Below are positions 52,731 to 64,000 of a DNA stretch of 64,000 bases, in pieces; within the stretch, counting starts at the first letter, position 1, and the number at the start of each line of letters is the position of its first letter. The position numbers were made by a program, and so were the translations under genes. The DNA is taken from positions 19,279,206 to 19,343,205 of the forward strand of contig OZ038459.1 in the NCBI GenBank assembly GCA_964036195.1. The letters are read 5' to 3'. The notes below the pieces were generated by a model that saw only the letters and a program-made list of their open reading frames with translations, had not been told where the DNA came from and ran no database searches. This stretch comes from Sphaerolaimus hirsutus (lineage: Eukaryota; Nematoda; Chromadorea; Monhysterida; Sphaerolaimidae).

Positions 52731-55700
52731 ATGGACATCAAATGCGAGTACGACATGGGCGGGGGCGGCGCCGCCGGCCTGGTGCCCGGCGTGCAGCCGT
52801 CCACCGGCGTCGCCGCGGCAGCAGAAATGCTGCATCAACTTGACGCGGCGGCAGTTGATTATGCCGCCGCTGCCGCCGCGGCGGCTATTGCGGGTGGGGA
52901 GCACGCTACTGCGCATCAACATACGCAGCATGAGTTTGCCCAGGTGAGGGGGGGTGGTTTGGGGGTGGTGCGATGGATTTGTCTGATTTAGGTATGTTTA
53001 GTTTACTCCCGTCTAGAGACTGTGCGACAGCTGAATAGGTATAATATACAGTTTTTAGCGATGCCATTAATAATAATAAAGACACCGCCTCTATAATGTG
53101 ATTCTGCAAGCATGCTCCTAGTGTAGATCAAGGTGCCAGTTCCGCAAATTGAGAAGTGAGAAGATAAGAAAAATGGCGAAAGCGATATAAAAATGCAAAA
53201 GTGAAATGAAATGACACATAAATTGGCAAAAGCGAAGTAAAAAAATAAAAGTAATTTATCGTCGCTTTTGCAATTTTACGTCTCAATTCACTTCGCTATT
53301 GCCATTTCACTTCGCATTTGCCATTTTACTTCTCAATTTGCGGAACTGGCACCGGTTTGCCAGAATCTGTCCAAAATTTATATTATGGTCCCAAGTAACA
53401 ATTGTTCCATAGACGGGCTGAAATAAATGTTCAAATCTAAAATTTGATTATGATTTAATTAATTAATAATGATTTAATTTACATGAGAGGGAATGAAATT
53501 CCGATAAAACCTGGACGTTTTCGGAGACGCCGATGTGCGGCTAAAACCCGGACAGCCTAAAAACGGTTTCATTAAAACAAAATCACTCTAACTCCCCCCC
53601 CAAAAAAACCCCCCGCGCCGGGCCATTTAAACCTCACTCCTAATAATAAAATTAATCAAAGTCCCCCCCAATCACAGTTCAACGGTCCTGCAGCGGCGTG
53701 CGCGGCCTGCGGCGCCACCATAGCCGACCAGTACATATTCAAACTGCTCGATTCCTACTACCACGGCGACTGTTTGAGGTGCTGCGAGTGCGCCCGCCCG
53801 CTCAGCACCAAGTGCTACTCGAAGAATGACAAGATTTATTGCCCCAATGACTTTTTTAAGTGGGTTTTGTGAGGGGGTGGGGGGGGGGTGATTTTGAGGT
53901 TTTTATTTTCGGATCTTGACAGCTCATTTTAAAATGACTCCACGAATCTTTCATTGTATGGAATCTTTGTCCCAAACACTTTGCTCTACTCCAAATTCAA
54001 CATACGGCTTTTCCTCGAATTACCACCCCCTTGAATTGACCCCCCTCGAAACACCCCCGTCTGGAACAATGTACATGATGTATTTATTTAAACGAATTTG
54101 CGTCACAGCTACACATAGACTAGTAGTGCAGCAATCTACGTCAAAATGTCTTGGACACTACTGTTTGGACACATTTATTCCTAGATTTGGGCATGTAAAA
54201 GCCACACCCCCCTCGAATTGAGCCCCCTCAAAATTTTCTACGGATATTTCGAGAAAATATTGTATCGATTAGCTAGTATGTTCCAAACCTTCCATTCCAC
54301 ACATCAAACCAAAAACCCCTGCGCCAACACCAAACACACCCCAAAAACCACACTTGGCACCCATCCAACCCCCCCCCCCCCAACACAGAATCTACGGCAC
54401 CAAGTGCGCCGGGTGCCAACAGGGGGTCGCCCCAGCGAGCGTGGTCCGCCGGGCCGAAACCCATGTATACCATTTGGACTGCTTCACGTGCTGCCTGTGC
54501 AGACGTAGATTGGATACCGGCGATGAGTTCTTTTTGATACCCACTGATGGGAGGATTGTTTGCAAGCCGGATTATGATGCCGCTAAACAGAAGGGTGGGT
54601 TTTTGGGTGGTGAGTGGAAAGGGATCTGGGTGTAATGGTGACCCAATGGGGGCGGTTCCGCACCTCGTAATTACAAAAACTTTGGTGTCATAGTGTAGAT
54701 GCTTAAAATGCAAAGGTAAGTGTCAAACGTCATGTAAAATGTCATGCAAATTTGCCAAATGTCATCCAAAATGTCAATAGTTCAGTGACTTCAAAATATT
54801 TCCTTTTTTACTTGACAATTTACATGACATTTGACACTTACACTCAACAGGGTGGGCTTTACAGGCTACACGTTACGCCAGCACCAGGAAAATTTTCACC
54901 CTTGGCCACTCAAACAGCCTCCACACAAAACACAACACTCTAACCTCACTGAACTTTCCCAGAACAAGAAAATGCGAACAAGCGGCCGCGAACCACAATC
55001 ACCGCCAAGCAATTGGAAACACTGAAACAGGCCTACTACAAAAGTCCGAAACCCGCGAGACATGTGCGCGAGCAGCTCGCAGCTGATACCGGACTTGATA
55101 TGAGGGTGGTGCAGGTGGGTGTCTTGTGCGACATTGTTGGCCAAAACAGGGGTCATTTCCAGATCCTGTGGACATGTAAATTGCCCTGAAAAATGTCATA
55201 CAAGGGTCAAAAGTAATGTAAAATAATAAATTTGTCATTTTCCATGATTTTTGACCCTCGCATGATATTTTACATTTTACAGTGTCTGGGAATGCAATAC
55301 GTACATTTACCCTATCTCCTTGAATCGCCCAGTGGGTCAATTTTTTAAACAGCTCACTCAGACCTGTGGATACCTATTTCGACTGGAGTGTTACCGTATT
55401 ACCTGCAAGTGTAGGTATACCTACTTCAAAGTTATTTCATCACTTTTTCTGCACCCACAATTAGACGGTACCTTTTTTCTTTTCTATGTTTTCATTTAGC
55501 TCATTTCGAAGGTGGCTCATTTTTCCCCAGCTCATTGAGAAATGGGGGATATTTCGAGGGGAAATAAGAAAACCTAAAACAATCAACAAAGTATTGACAT
55601 TACAAAAAACTACCGTAACCCATTCTACACAGGTGTGGTTTCAAAACCGCCGAGCGAAAGAAAAACGTCTGAAAAAGGACGCGGGCCGCGGTCGCTGGGC

Positions 55701-55795
55701 GCCCTACTACCAGAACAAGAGCAGCACGTCGAGGCCGTCGAGCGGCGACGAGTTGGGCTCCACGTCGGCCATCGTGTCGGGCATCAAGTCGCCCG
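52731..55795 (+). CDS. Lim3: LIM-homeodomain transcription factor, Lhx3/Lhx4 (Lim3) class, 3' end missing
   Basis: Exons 52731-52943, 53678-53859, 54389-54594, 54963-55114 and 55633-55795, all in phase with GT-AG introns. Exon 1 encodes [13 protein letters not shown] and a poly-Ala stretch. LIM domain 1 ([15 protein letters not shown] to CPNDFF) and LIM domain 2 ([18 protein letters not shown] to [12 protein letters not shown]) each carry the zinc-binding Cys/His set. The homeodomain follows ([57 protein letters not shown]), and RGRWAPYY after it is typical of Lhx3/4. Role known for the class: neuronal subtype and, in vertebrates, pituitary specification. The last exon can stop at 55813-55815 or splice at 55796 (GTGGGT). 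Related proteins are longer, so the remaining exon(s) probably fall in or beyond the gap. Confidence 0.93.
53134..53351. mobile_element. MITE of the GTGCCAGTTCCGC subfamily in Lim3 intron 1
   Basis: Ends GTGCCAGTTCCGCAAATTG and CAATTTGCGGAACTGGCAC, with long self-complementary arms. Same subfamily as the intron-forming copy at 27550. Here it lies inside an intron whose splice sites are ordinary. Confidence 0.8.
53990..54265. mobile_element. Decayed copy of the CCGTATTTCCTCGAAATACC element
   Basis: CATACGGCTTTTCCTCGAAT at the left, CCCCCCTCGAATTG inside, and ACGGATATTTCGAGAAAATA at the right. Lim3 intron. Confidence 0.6.
55151..55292. mobile_element. GTGCCA-family MITE in the Lim3 homeobox intron
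   Basis: Arms TTTCCAGATCCTGT and ACAGTGTCTGGGAATG flank a shortened palindrome. It lies between two normal GT-AG splice sites and does not define them. Confidence 0.6.
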
Positions 55796-56160
55796 GTGGG
55801 TTGCCCTGCTGTTGATTATGAGTGTATGGTTGCTAGTTGGAAGGGCGCTGCCCTGTACTCGATGAGAGATTGGACGAGAGTTGTGAGAGTTGCAAAAGAA
55901 CCTTTTCAGTTTTTCGATTCTTTTGAATTGATTTTGATTGAAGTTTTTGAAGTTTAATTCCACCGCTAGAGAAAAACACTTTTTAGAAAAATTCAAAATG
56001 CGATAATTTAGTGAAAAAACAACAATATTCGGAAAGTATTCAAAAAATCGAAAACTACCCAAAGTAAAAAAAACTATTTCTGGGAAAAAAAATCGAAATT
56101 TAAAAAAGTCATTTCAGAAGAAAAAAAACAGTTTAAAAATATTTCAGAGTGTTCGCCATC

Positions 56161-56360
56161 NNNNNNNNNNNNNNNNNNNNNNNNNNNNNNNNNNNNNNNN
56201 NNNNNNNNNNNNNNNNNNNNNNNNNNNNNNNNNNNNNNNNNNNNNNNNNNNNNNNNNNNNNNNNNNNNNNNNNNNNNNNNNNNNNNNNNNNNNNNNNNNN
56301 NNNNNNNNNNNNNNNNNNNNNNNNNNNNNNNNNNNNNNNNNNNNNNNNNNNNNNNNNNNN
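56161..56360. other. Assembly gap (200 N)
   Basis: A run of exactly 200 N, usual for a scaffold gap of unknown size. The sequences on its two sides need not be true neighbours. Confidence 0.99.
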
Positions 56361-56722
56361 ATGCAAAAGTTTGGTGAAATTGTATCCTTGTGATACAATT
56401 TGCTGTGTTGATAGCCTATACCATTAATAAAGGTATAAATTAACCTTGATATACTTCTTTTGATAGCTCAATCTTAAAATGGCAAGATATTTATGATATA
56501 TTACTTTTCTGCATTCAAAAGCATACATGTTTTGACATGGCGTCCACTTTTTGTTGGCTTTAGCCATTTTTTATGGGATATACTTCTTTTTGGTGGCCAC
56601 GGGCCCACTAGGATATCCATTATTAATATCAACAATGATGTCATGATTTAGAGAACCACAAATGTGTGGTGTGTGGTCCATAATACCACAACTTTGACTA
56701 TGAATATGGAAAATGTTGAGTA

Positions 56723-57158
56723 CAGGGCTGTATCCAGGGGGGGCGGGGGGGGCTGCAGCCCCCCCCTCCCGGGGCGAGACCAGAAAGTGACCGGAAAATT
56801 CCGACTTTTTCAACGTCAGCGTAAAAAATTTTGCGCGCAAGCGCGCATTCTTCACCAGACATAAGGTATATTATCATTCGATTTGCTTCATGTGACCGCA
56901 AATCGTTGTAAATACATTCAATGTTGTGTTTTTGCTGTTTTGTATGTATATCTACATACATATACAGCGTTCCATGGCGCTGACACCAACGCCAATGGCG
57001 CCATGGCGTGGCGCCTACTAAAGGCGCCAGCGCCATGGCGCCATTTCGCCACTATGTAGGTATAATTTTAGGGGGGGGGGGGCTGAGCCCCCCCCCCCTC
57101 GCCGGCCTCCGTAAACAAGCAGCCCCCCCCCCGCTCAAAAATCCTGGATACGTCCCTG
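56723..57158. mobile_element. hAT-like element, CAGGGACGTATCC family
   Basis: Ends CAGGGCTGTATCCAGG and CCTGGATACGTCCCTG, with exact 8-bp duplication GTTGAGTA (56715-56722, 57159-57166). Confidence 0.92.
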
Positions 57159-57169
57159 GTTGAGTAAAT

Positions 57170-58480
57170 ACATGATGTGAAAGCTATTGTAGTTATCGGA
57201 GAATGTAAGTGGAAGATGAATACCATTTCCAAATTTTTTATTATACACTAGTGACTAGAGTATAAAGTAAAATTTAAACAAAAATGATAAAAAATAATTT
57301 AAGTAAAATAAAATCAATGTGTAAAAATTTTTTGATTAGAAAAAAATTATAAAAATTCAATTTAAACTTAAATCAAAATAATAAAAAATAACCAAAAAAA
57401 AATATTACAAAAATTCAATTTAAATATAAAAATAATTCATTTATTTGGATTTTTATGTAAATTGAATTTTAAAAAAGTAGATAAGAAAAAAATTAAAAAG
57501 ATATTTTAAAATGATAAAAGCTAAAATATAATTTTAAAAACTTAGTTATTTATTCTAATTTTCAAACAAAAAAAAATCAACAAATTGTTTTAAATTTTTT
57601 TAATACAATACAATTAAAATTTAACTAAAATCAAAACCAAAATAATAAAAAATTATAAAAGTTAAATGTAAATATAAAAATAATTCATTTTTTATTTTAA
57701 TATAAATTGAATTGAAAAAATTAAGTAGATAAGAATAAAATTAAAAAGCAAATAATTCAAAATGATAATAACTTGAATATAATTTAAAAAAATTATTTAA
57801 GTGTATTAATTTCAACCAAAAAAATCAGCAAATTTTTTTCAATTTTCTTTAATATAATTCAATTTAAACTAAAATAAAAATAGTAGAAACTAACCAAAAT
57901 AAAAAAAATATTACAAAAATTTAATTGAAATATAAAAATAATTAATTTATTTTGATTTTAATATAAATTAAATTATAAGAATAAAGTAGATAGGAATAAC
58001 ATTAAAAAGCAAATGATAAAAAGCTCAAATATAATTTAAAAAATTATTTATTCATTTTAATTTTCAAACAAAAAATCAACACATTTTTTTATTAAAAAAA
58101 TTAAACACATTTTCAAAAAAAAAATTTTATTAAAAATATATAAATATTTTTTTTGTGTTTATTTTTTAATAAAAATATGTTAAAACAAAGAAACAAATAT
58201 AAAAGCATGAGTATAACAAAAAATAATAATTTTAAAAAAATATATAAAAAGTAATAATAATGATTATCAAATTTGAAAATTTAAAACAAAATTTAAGATA
58301 AACAAGTTTAAAAAAATTTTGCGTTCATTAAATTTAAAAAAAACAAAATAAATTATTTTCAAATTTAAAAATTCAATAACTTTAAAAAAAATAAACATCT
58401 AAAATTAAAAAGTTTGAAAAATAAAATAATTTAAAAAAACTTTTTTATTTATTAGCATCTCCTTGTCACGCGAAATCCGT
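57170..58480. repeat. AT-rich block with a degenerate 250-bp period
   Basis: About 1.3 kb of almost only A and T. The string AATATAAAAATAATTCATTT and the following TAGATAAGAA recur near 57424, 57671 and 57927, a spacing of about 250 bp. No genes. Confidence 0.75.
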
Positions 58481-58484
58481 TTTT

Positions 58485-59240
58485 AACTAAACTGGACCCA
58501 GTATAAAATCAAGCAGCACTTTCAGCACACATGCACATTTTACACAAAACACGCAAACTCAAATAACTTTTCTAAATCTCAATCAAAATTAGCCAAAAAG
58601 AGCTCATTTGAAAGCTCTTGTCCCAGCGCACATCAACAAATTTTTTTTATTGCATACTTTGTATTCAAATTTTAAATTTATTCATGTTTTAAGATTTCAA
58701 ACCGCTACTGTCCTAAAGTGGGCGGAGCCTGTAACAAATGTTTTGTAAAATAATAAATTGCATCATAAGCTCTTTCATATGAGCCATTATTCAATAAAAT
58801 CGGTTGTGTTACAGGGAAGTTATTGCAGTTTGAAGTTTTTCATCCCAACAACAACAACAACAACAACAAGAACAAGAACAGCACCTCAGAACGAAATTCT
58901 TGAAAAACTTTTTTCCAGTTCAACCAATCGGTTTGAGAATTGGAGTCAATATACTTTCCGACACGGGCTTTCCAACGGCGTAGACGGTTTCCTTGTATCT
59001 AATGGCGTTCTAAAGTTATTTGAGTTTTAATTTTCGATTTTCCGCATTTTGCTGTCTCTGACCATATTATGGGTGGGTCGCTTGCGCCCTCCCTCGGCAG
59101 CGAGGGATGGCGCTGGCGCGCCCACCCGATTTACAAATTAATTACCCTTTTTGTACAATTCACCTTCATTTAAAAATGACAATCGAACCAAACGCATTGC
59201 CGCAAAATTTCAATATTTCATCAAAAGACTATCATCTAAC
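58485..59240. other. Between the AT block and hydrolase copy 2: no gene seen
   Basis: Short CAA repeat at 58849-58870. No exon matching the signal-peptide exon of copy 1. Confidence 0.5.
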
Positions 59241-59264
59241 ACCCCAACCCCCCTAACCCCGCAG

Positions 59265-60934
59265 GCGCCCTCCTACCCGGCATCCTAGTTCTGCCCGACG
59301 CGACCGGCCTGGACGCCTTTGAACAGGGCAAGGCCGAATCCCTGGCCAGTCTGGGCTACTACGCGCTGGCCGTCGATCTGTTCGGCAACGACACCATGGA
59401 CGCGTCCACGTTGGCTGGCATGTTCCTGGCTAACAGGACTGTATTGATGGATAGGTTGGTGGCCGCGGCTGAGCAGTTGAGACAGAGGCCCGAGGTTGAT
59501 CCGGAGAGGGTGAGTAGTGTTGGATGGCGGTTTGGGGTGGGATACTGGGTAGGTGGTGGGTAATGACACGATAGTGGTGCCCTGCAAAATTTCAAATGTT
59601 CATTTACCTATTATTATTTTCATTTATTATCAATTTTCATTTTCATTTATCCAGTAACAAAAATTGGGTATAAATATTAGGTATATGACTTTTGACATTT
59701 TGCATGACATTTTTACATTTTACATGGCATTTGACAGGGTCTGGCGTTAGGAGTAGCCCCTGATCACGGTATACCACAGTACAGTACTGATAACAAGGTC
59801 GAGTAGTAGTTGGTTTCATCATAAATATGTTAACTTTTATTGTTTATTAAGTAATTCAATAGGCCACAGTGTCGCGACTCGCGAGCTTTTTTACCGTTCA
59901 CAAAATGAACCGACATCGTAAATTTATCAGCAATTTAGCACAAACATCAATGTTACTTATCTAGTGCATCAGTAATTTAGCGCCTGGATACTTCTCACTG
60001 CAATGCAACGGCGACCCAAAATATTTCTCACATGCAAATAAATACCCTTTTCACACCCCTCACAACCCCCAAACTCTAAAACAACCCCCCACCCCCCCCC
60101 CCAGCTGGCAGCAGTAGGATTCGGTCTGGGTGGTCTTGCCGCCTTGGACATGGCCAGGGCCAACGTGCCCGGTCTGAAATCAGCCATCAGCCTCCACGGG
60201 CCCCTGCACGCGCCCGCAGTGGATGATGTGCAGTACACTGGATTGATCAAGCCCAAGGTTATGGTCGCTACTGGATATATGGATCAGAATGTTGGACCTG
60301 AACAGGTGGGTGGGGGGATTTTTTGGTGGAATTTGAGGGTTGAGAAGGTTTCGCGTGATTTTTGTGTGATTGAACTCGTGAGATATGGTAACGTTCTCGA
60401 CAAAGAGTGGAGTCCGTTTGGGTGCATTTAAGTATCCAAATCTTATTCTAGTGTTACAAATAGTATGTTCTTGTATCCAAATCTTACATTTACATTTACG
60501 ATAGAAAAACATACGATTTGGGTACTATAGAATAAGAGTTGGATAATTTACAGAGTCTTATACATGACATATGGCAGTTTACAGGGTCTTTAACACGACA
60601 GACACAAGACATTTTACAGGCTCTTTTACATGACAGGCGCATGGCAGTTTACAGGGTCTTTTACAGGTCTGGGACTATCACCAGATCAACCCTCACCAGT
60701 TTAATCAGCAAAACTATCGTCGAAAATCCCCCCTTCAATTAAGCCCCCCCCCATCAGGTCTTGGGCTTCCAAGCGGAGTTCGAGTCTCGCGGCGGCGACT
60801 GGCAATTGGTGACGCACGGCAACGGCACCCAGCACGCGTTCAGCGTGCCCTTGGGCGGCACCTACCACCCGCAGGCGGACCGGCGCTCGTGGCTCGCCAT
60901 GCGCTCCATGTTGGACGAGACCTTGGGCCAGTGA
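59265..60934 (+). CDS. Second, partial copy of the dienelactone-hydrolase-like gene (exons 2-4)
   Basis: Exons 59265-59509, 60105-60305 and 60758-60934 have exactly the lengths of exons 2-4 of the gene at 41754-45017 and differ from them by a few substitutions, nearly all synonymous (one visible change, Thr to Ala in the second codon of exon 2). The GFGLGG elbow is the same, so the missing Cys is not a sequencing slip in one copy. I find no signal-peptide exon between the gap and 59265; it may lie in the gap, or the copy may start inside intron 1. The 3' flank is also duplicated to the window end. This is either a recent tandem duplicate or the other haplotype placed in the scaffold. Confidence 0.8.
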
Positions 60935-62419
60935 AGATTTGGATACGCGTTTTTGAGTGGGGTTGATGTTTGAGGTTGCGCACCTTGTTGATTGATTTTA
61001 TTGGGTGACTATTTGAGTGTCTGGAATGGTGTTCTGACGATGGCAAACTCGATGGGAAAGTGTCTCAATTTTAAGTGTTTCTTCTAAACGGTCTTTTTAA
61101 TTTAAAATTTTTACCAAAAAATGTTTTCGAAATCTCAAATTTTCGAACTTTTCTGGTCAATTTTGAAAAAATCTGAATGCCTTGCGGGCATTTCAATCCA
61201 AACTGTTGCCTTAGTTAGATACTTGTACATTTTTAGTTTTCCAGCTATTAATAGATCTATCAAAATTTGATCATTAAAACAACCATTAAACATTTAAAAT
61301 ACATTTTTGATTTTCAAATTTTTCCAGAAAAAGACGATTTTTTGTGTTTTTTATTGTGTAAAAATTCGAGAATTCGAACACGTTCACGAATGTCCGAATT
61401 TGTGTTTGCCATCGTATGTCAGATGTTTTTAAAGTGCAATTCAACAAAAAAAACTTTGACAAGGTGCGGAATTGAAAGCTTGTATGAAATTCAGATCATC
61501 CTATTCAACAAATCTCTGAATCGCTGAATGACGTGACAATTTCTGAATAGGACAATCTGAATATCAAACCACAGTTACCTATGTTGAGTTTCGAATTTTT
61601 CATTTTATTTATTTGCATATTTATTCATGAACTCATTTATCCACCATAATGCTTCACTCGATGTTCTACTCAATCTTTGACAAAAAAATACTATCGGAAG
61701 TGAATAAAAACAGCCCGGAATAACATCCTGGAAAAAATTAATTGCTACCAGCAAAATGAAATCATTCCTACCGATCACCAAAACGAAACACGAAACAAAC
61801 CATAAACGAAGCCGCTACATGTTCAACAATAAATCCATACCATAACCGCAAACTAAACACGGCAGAATCAAAGCGAAGGCTCTGTCATCAGCAAAGGTCA
61901 CTTTCTACCCATCCACCCACCCAAGTTCGGCACATTTCCCGCCGCCGCACCCAGCTACACTTTATGACACCGGGTGCGGCGCGGCGGCGCTGCCACGGGG
62001 GAAATCAGTCCTCACGCCTGCTGTCGTCATACTGCGCGGCGCGGCGAAAGTCATGGATAGTGATGGAATTGTGTTAGTGCAAAGGGTTGGCGCCGTCGCA
62101 GCATAAAATTAGTGTGTGGATTGCCTGGTGAAGCGTCGTGAAGTGCCTTCACGCGCGCAGTTCCTGACGTTTCACTGAGCGTGCCAGCGTTACCACACAT
62201 ATCACTAAAGGTTGCGTGAAGACTCTTCACGCTTTTTGATCGGGTGCCGCCAAGTAAATACTGTTGATGTGTGTAGAAACTCCAGTTAAACATGAAGCAC
62301 CAGAAGTGATTGTGAATCCAGGTGAAGCGTGTGAAAAACATCTTGTGATGCTGGTGAAGGGTGGAGGCGTGTGGAAACGCGCCGCTTCTACACGCTTCCC
62401 CCACTGGTGACGGTCGTAT

Positions 62420-62590
62420 CTGTACTCTCTAAAGTGTAAAGTAGAATAAAATATTATGCATAATGTCGTACAAATTCGTTAGATGTCATGCAAAATGTCA
62501 AAAGTTCAGAAATAAAATATTTTTGTTATTTCAAAAAAAATTGACATCTTGCACAACACTTTAATTTTACCCTTTACGGGACAACTCCCT
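62420..62590. mobile_element. Diverged palindromic MITE, hydrolase 3' flank (copy 2)
   Basis: Counterpart of 46500-46690 at the same place in the second block, so it predates the split of the two copies. Confidence 0.5.
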
Positions 62591-64000
62591 AGTTTTCAAT
62601 GTCGCAGGTACCCTCAAATCCTAGTTTCTCAATTACGCCATTATCCATTGGCGCTTGGAAAAACCGACCCCGACACTTTTCCCATCACTAATTCCGACTC
62701 TAAACCCGATCGGCATGGCGCTATCCATCTAAAACAATGCGGTATAAATACCTTTAGTGCTGGACTGCGGTGCGATGCAAACTAATTTGTAGTTTTACTG
62801 CCCGCCCCTGGTAGGTCTAGTCGTTGCTCGTTGACTCGCGAGCGAATAACTAAAAGTATAGCGGTGGAAAAATGGCGCCAACGGTTTTGGCACCAGTGTG
62901 AATGTTAAAATAGCGCAGTGGGAATGGAAATGGTCCGGAATTTTTTTAGCAGACGGATTGACTCATTTTACGTTACATTTGAATATAATTGATAATATTT
63001 TAAAAAGTCATCATGCATTCGTTTCACACTCATACAACATAGGTATTTTTAAATTTATCCCTAAATTTTATCCATCAAATAATGCATATATAAATATCCA
63101 TAAATAGCTCGTGTATCCAAGAATATGTGCTTATTACATAAATAAAAACAAGACATTAAATTTTAAAATGAGGAGTTCTTTAACTCTAACACTTCAATTT
63201 GTAATCTTGCCAGAAAGGCATGTAAAGCGACTGCAGCAGAAAAATGTGCAAAAGACACCATGGTGAATTTACCACCACTCCCCAGCGAGATGAATGGTTT
63301 CAGTGTTGTAGTGAATCAGTTAATGATGATTGGTAAGCTGCCGATGTTGTTTCCAGGCTAAAACAGCACCGGTTCAGTGTCCAATGTCTAACTCCAGAAC
63401 ACTAATTTTTAACTCGCACAAAATGTATTTTGACCATGTTATTCCGTCAAATTACGCTTTACCCCCCCCCCCCCCCAAACCATAGTGCATTTTCCCTCGA
63501 AACGGGTTTCAGTGTTTGGCACAAATACGGTGCAAGCTTGATAGGTACATTCGCGCAATAAATATAGCACATGCCACGCGGGACAGAGAGGGCCAGCTTC
63601 CCTGTGCCCTGCACTTCCATTAAGCTGATGAGTTTCGGGAAGGATTCGAGCCAAAGCCGTGCTCTGTTGCTGCGCGGGTCAGTGCTTTTGGTTGGAGAGA
63701 GTGTGTGCACTTTGACACTTTTGCATTTGACGTGAGCTGCACTTGAACCTGGCTTGTGTGTATTTACCTATTCACATGAGTATTTACATGCCTTTGTACT
63801 TACTATACTTAGTTACTTATCATAACTTGACACCTGCCATAATTATTTTGATTTGATGTTTCTTTTTGTTATGGAAGGAAGGGCTAAACGTTTGTGACGG
63901 TTGAAAAAACTGAAACGCTACGAGTTACTTTGTGTACATTCCACACGCACCATTTGAGATAACCCAGGCATACAATACACAATCATATTTATTTACTCCG

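Larger units (their letters stand above)
59265..64000. repeat. Duplicated block, copy 2, running off the window
   Basis: Same order as copy 1, lacking the TIR element in intron 2. Similarity begins close to the exon 2 acceptor; the sequence before it (58485-59240) is unrelated to intron 1 of copy 1. Confidence 0.9.

Noticed and set aside
56133-56427. ORFs spanning the N run
   Set aside because: Artefact of unknown bases.
1-64000. tRNA, rRNA or other RNA genes
   Set aside because: No cloverleaf-like or rRNA-like sequence noticed by eye on either strand; a covariance-model search was not possible.

Overview
This is nuclear DNA from an animal, almost certainly an invertebrate. It holds intron-rich metazoan genes: an organellar-type Na+/H+ exchanger, a LIM-homeodomain factor of the Lhx3/4 class and a dienelactone-hydrolase-like secreted protein. 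They sit in a sea of short palindromic transposons, with a 200-base assembly gap. Introns built from MITE-like elements, some with non-GT/AG ends, recall what I remember of the larvacean tunicate Fritillaria borealis. That identification is from memory plus inference and was not tested.

Layout. 1-7.5 kb is repeats only: a hAT-like element with exact 8-bp duplications, a 2-kb inverted repeat and several MITE families. From 7,489 to 37,132 on the minus strand lies a 14-exon NHE6/7/9-type exchanger. Its first intron (about 22 kb) holds two complete genes on the same strand. The upstream one (35,684 to 23,605) is a 31-exon, about 1,455-residue protein of unknown function with two ubiquitin-interacting motifs. 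The next (22,679 to 17,258) is a 23-exon gene whose core is a Merlin/IS1595-type DDE transposase with an apparently intact D-D-E triad. A small plus-strand cysteine-rich candidate lies at 16.4-16.8 kb.

37-41.5 kb is repeats, including a second long inverted repeat. 41,754-45,017 (plus) is a four-exon secreted dienelactone-hydrolase-like gene that lacks the family's nucleophilic cysteine. 48-52 kb is repeats. 52,731-55,795 (plus) is the Lhx3/4 (Lim3) gene, cut off before its C-terminus. After the gap come a 1.3-kb AT-rich block and then, from 59,265 to the window end, a second copy of the hydrolase locus (exons 2-4 plus about 3 kb of 3' flank).

Main observation. One palindromic transposon superfamily (ends GTGCCA...TGGCAC) sits inside the minus-strand genes as introns. 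Fifteen introns coincide with single element copies. The element start supplies the 5' splice site (usually GTG, sometimes GCA). The 3' splice site is the downstream copy of what looks like a 3-bp NNG target duplication. Where that triplet is CAG or TAG the intron is ordinary GT-AG or GC-AG. Where it is CTG, CCG or TTG the intron must end without AG, yet removing it restores the reading frame, most clearly in the conserved ATDPVT motif of the exchanger and just before the catalytic Glu of the transposase. The window thus appears to show the birth of introns from transposons at several ages.
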